Shown here piece after piece: positions 63,874 through 64,000 of a stretch of 64,000 bases of DNA; the stretch's first letter is position 1; each line of letters opens with the position of its first letter. Below the pieces are notes generated by a model, which was not told the DNA's origin, did not search any database, and saw only the letters and a list, made by a program, of their open reading frames with translations. The translations under genes were made by a program, and so were the position numbers. Origin of the DNA: Verrucomicrobiales bacterium (lineage in GTDB: Bacteria; Verrucomicrobiota; Verrucomicrobiia; Limisphaerales; JAYPXF01); assembly GCA_002715965.1 (NCBI GenBank), contig PBAL01000024.1, forward strand, positions 49,559 through 113,558, read 5' to 3'.

Positions 63874-64000
63874 CTACGACTTGTCACCATCAACGGGCTT
63901 GTCGTCCGCCGGTTTGCTTTCCTCAGCCGGCTTCGAGTCACCGGATCCGCCGGCTGCCGCACCTTCAACAGCGATCGACACGGGCTTGTAGCCGCCGATG
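63874..64000 (-). CDS. 3' end of an unidentified gene (partial)
   Basis: The last ~41 codons of a minus-strand gene that enters from the right edge, with stop TAG at 63874-63876. The visible peptide ends in a low-complexity Ala/Gly/Ser/Lys/Asp/Pro tail (EGAAAGGSGDSKPAEESKP then ADDKPVDGDKS). The tail does not identify the family. Support comes from an open frame, biased codon content and the perfect terminator 14 nt downstream. Confidence 0.6.
   Translation of the reverse strand, partial: IGGYKPVSIAVEGAAAGGSGDSKPAEESKPADDKPVDGDKS

Noticed and set aside
1..64000. Search for tRNA, rRNA, CRISPR arrays and insertion sequences.
   Set aside because: No cloverleaf-like segment, rRNA-like stretch, regular repeat-spacer array or transposase frame was recognised by eye; a covariance-model scan would be decisive.

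Overview
The window reads as a chromosomal segment of a moderately GC-rich Gram-negative bacterium of the Planctomycetes-Verrucomicrobia-Chlamydiae group, most likely Verrucomicrobiota (Limisphaerales/Pedosphaeraceae-like). Three things suggest this: repeated secreted DUF1549/DUF1553 (PSD1) and DUF1501 gene sets, PA14 or LamG domains fused to c-type heme motifs, and a full dcw cluster with a meso-diaminopimelate-type MurE. The taxonomic call is an inference from gene content only.

Region 1 (1-11640, minus strand) is a dcw cluster. In transcription order it holds mraZ, a small basic unknown protein, rsmH, an ftsL-like gene, ftsI, murE, murF, a possible 55-residue ORF, mraY, murD, a LysM-domain anchor protein and ftsW (cut by the window edge). 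The genes are tightly packed, often 1-3 nt apart. A promoter with TGGG-type MraZ boxes is visible in front of mraZ. The divergent queA opens region 2 (11826-17895), which carries queA, recQ, a secreted enolase-superfamily protein, an HNH endonuclease and a secreted ThuA-like protein.

Region 3 (18002-30109) carries a TPR-like protein, a small lipoprotein, the hopanoid radical-SAM gene hpnH with a strong terminator, a decayed hpnJ joined to a fragment of an FG-GAP repeat gene, a sulfatase, a methyltransferase, glgB, and a two-gene membrane/coiled-coil pair of unknown role. Region 4 (30382-38840) has a five-heme PA14 protein with a beta-propeller partner, a membrane protein, an FHA-GAF-cyclase-like signalling protein, ispF with a small downstream gene, and a DUF3817 protein.

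Region 5 (38841-59745) is dominated by secreted PVC-type genes. One operon is PSD1, DUF1501 and a membrane thioredoxin-like protein. A second is a Gfo/Idh/MocA oxidoreductase, a PSD1 protein, a discoidin-domain histidine kinase and a LuxR-type response regulator. A third set is an Ig-domain PSD1 protein with two tandem DUF1501 genes, which may or may not be one transcript. Between them lie a sugar isomerase-like gene, an SDR, a frameshifted SWIM-type gene and a decayed CASTOR/POLLUX-like channel gene. Region 6 (59956-64000) holds a small secreted protein, a tight four-gene operon (HpcH/HpaI aldolase, SDR, AstE/AspA-type deacylase, threonine-synthase-like PLP enzyme), a perfect intrinsic terminator and the 3' end of an unidentified gene.

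No rRNA, tRNA, CRISPR array, insertion sequence or phage gene was recognised. The most notable observations are three decayed genes (hpnJ, a SWIM protein, CASTOR/POLLUX-like), a cyclase-like domain with altered catalytic residues, a discoidin sensor kinase in an operon with a PSD1 gene, and two clusters of MraZ-like boxes in the mraZ/queA interval.
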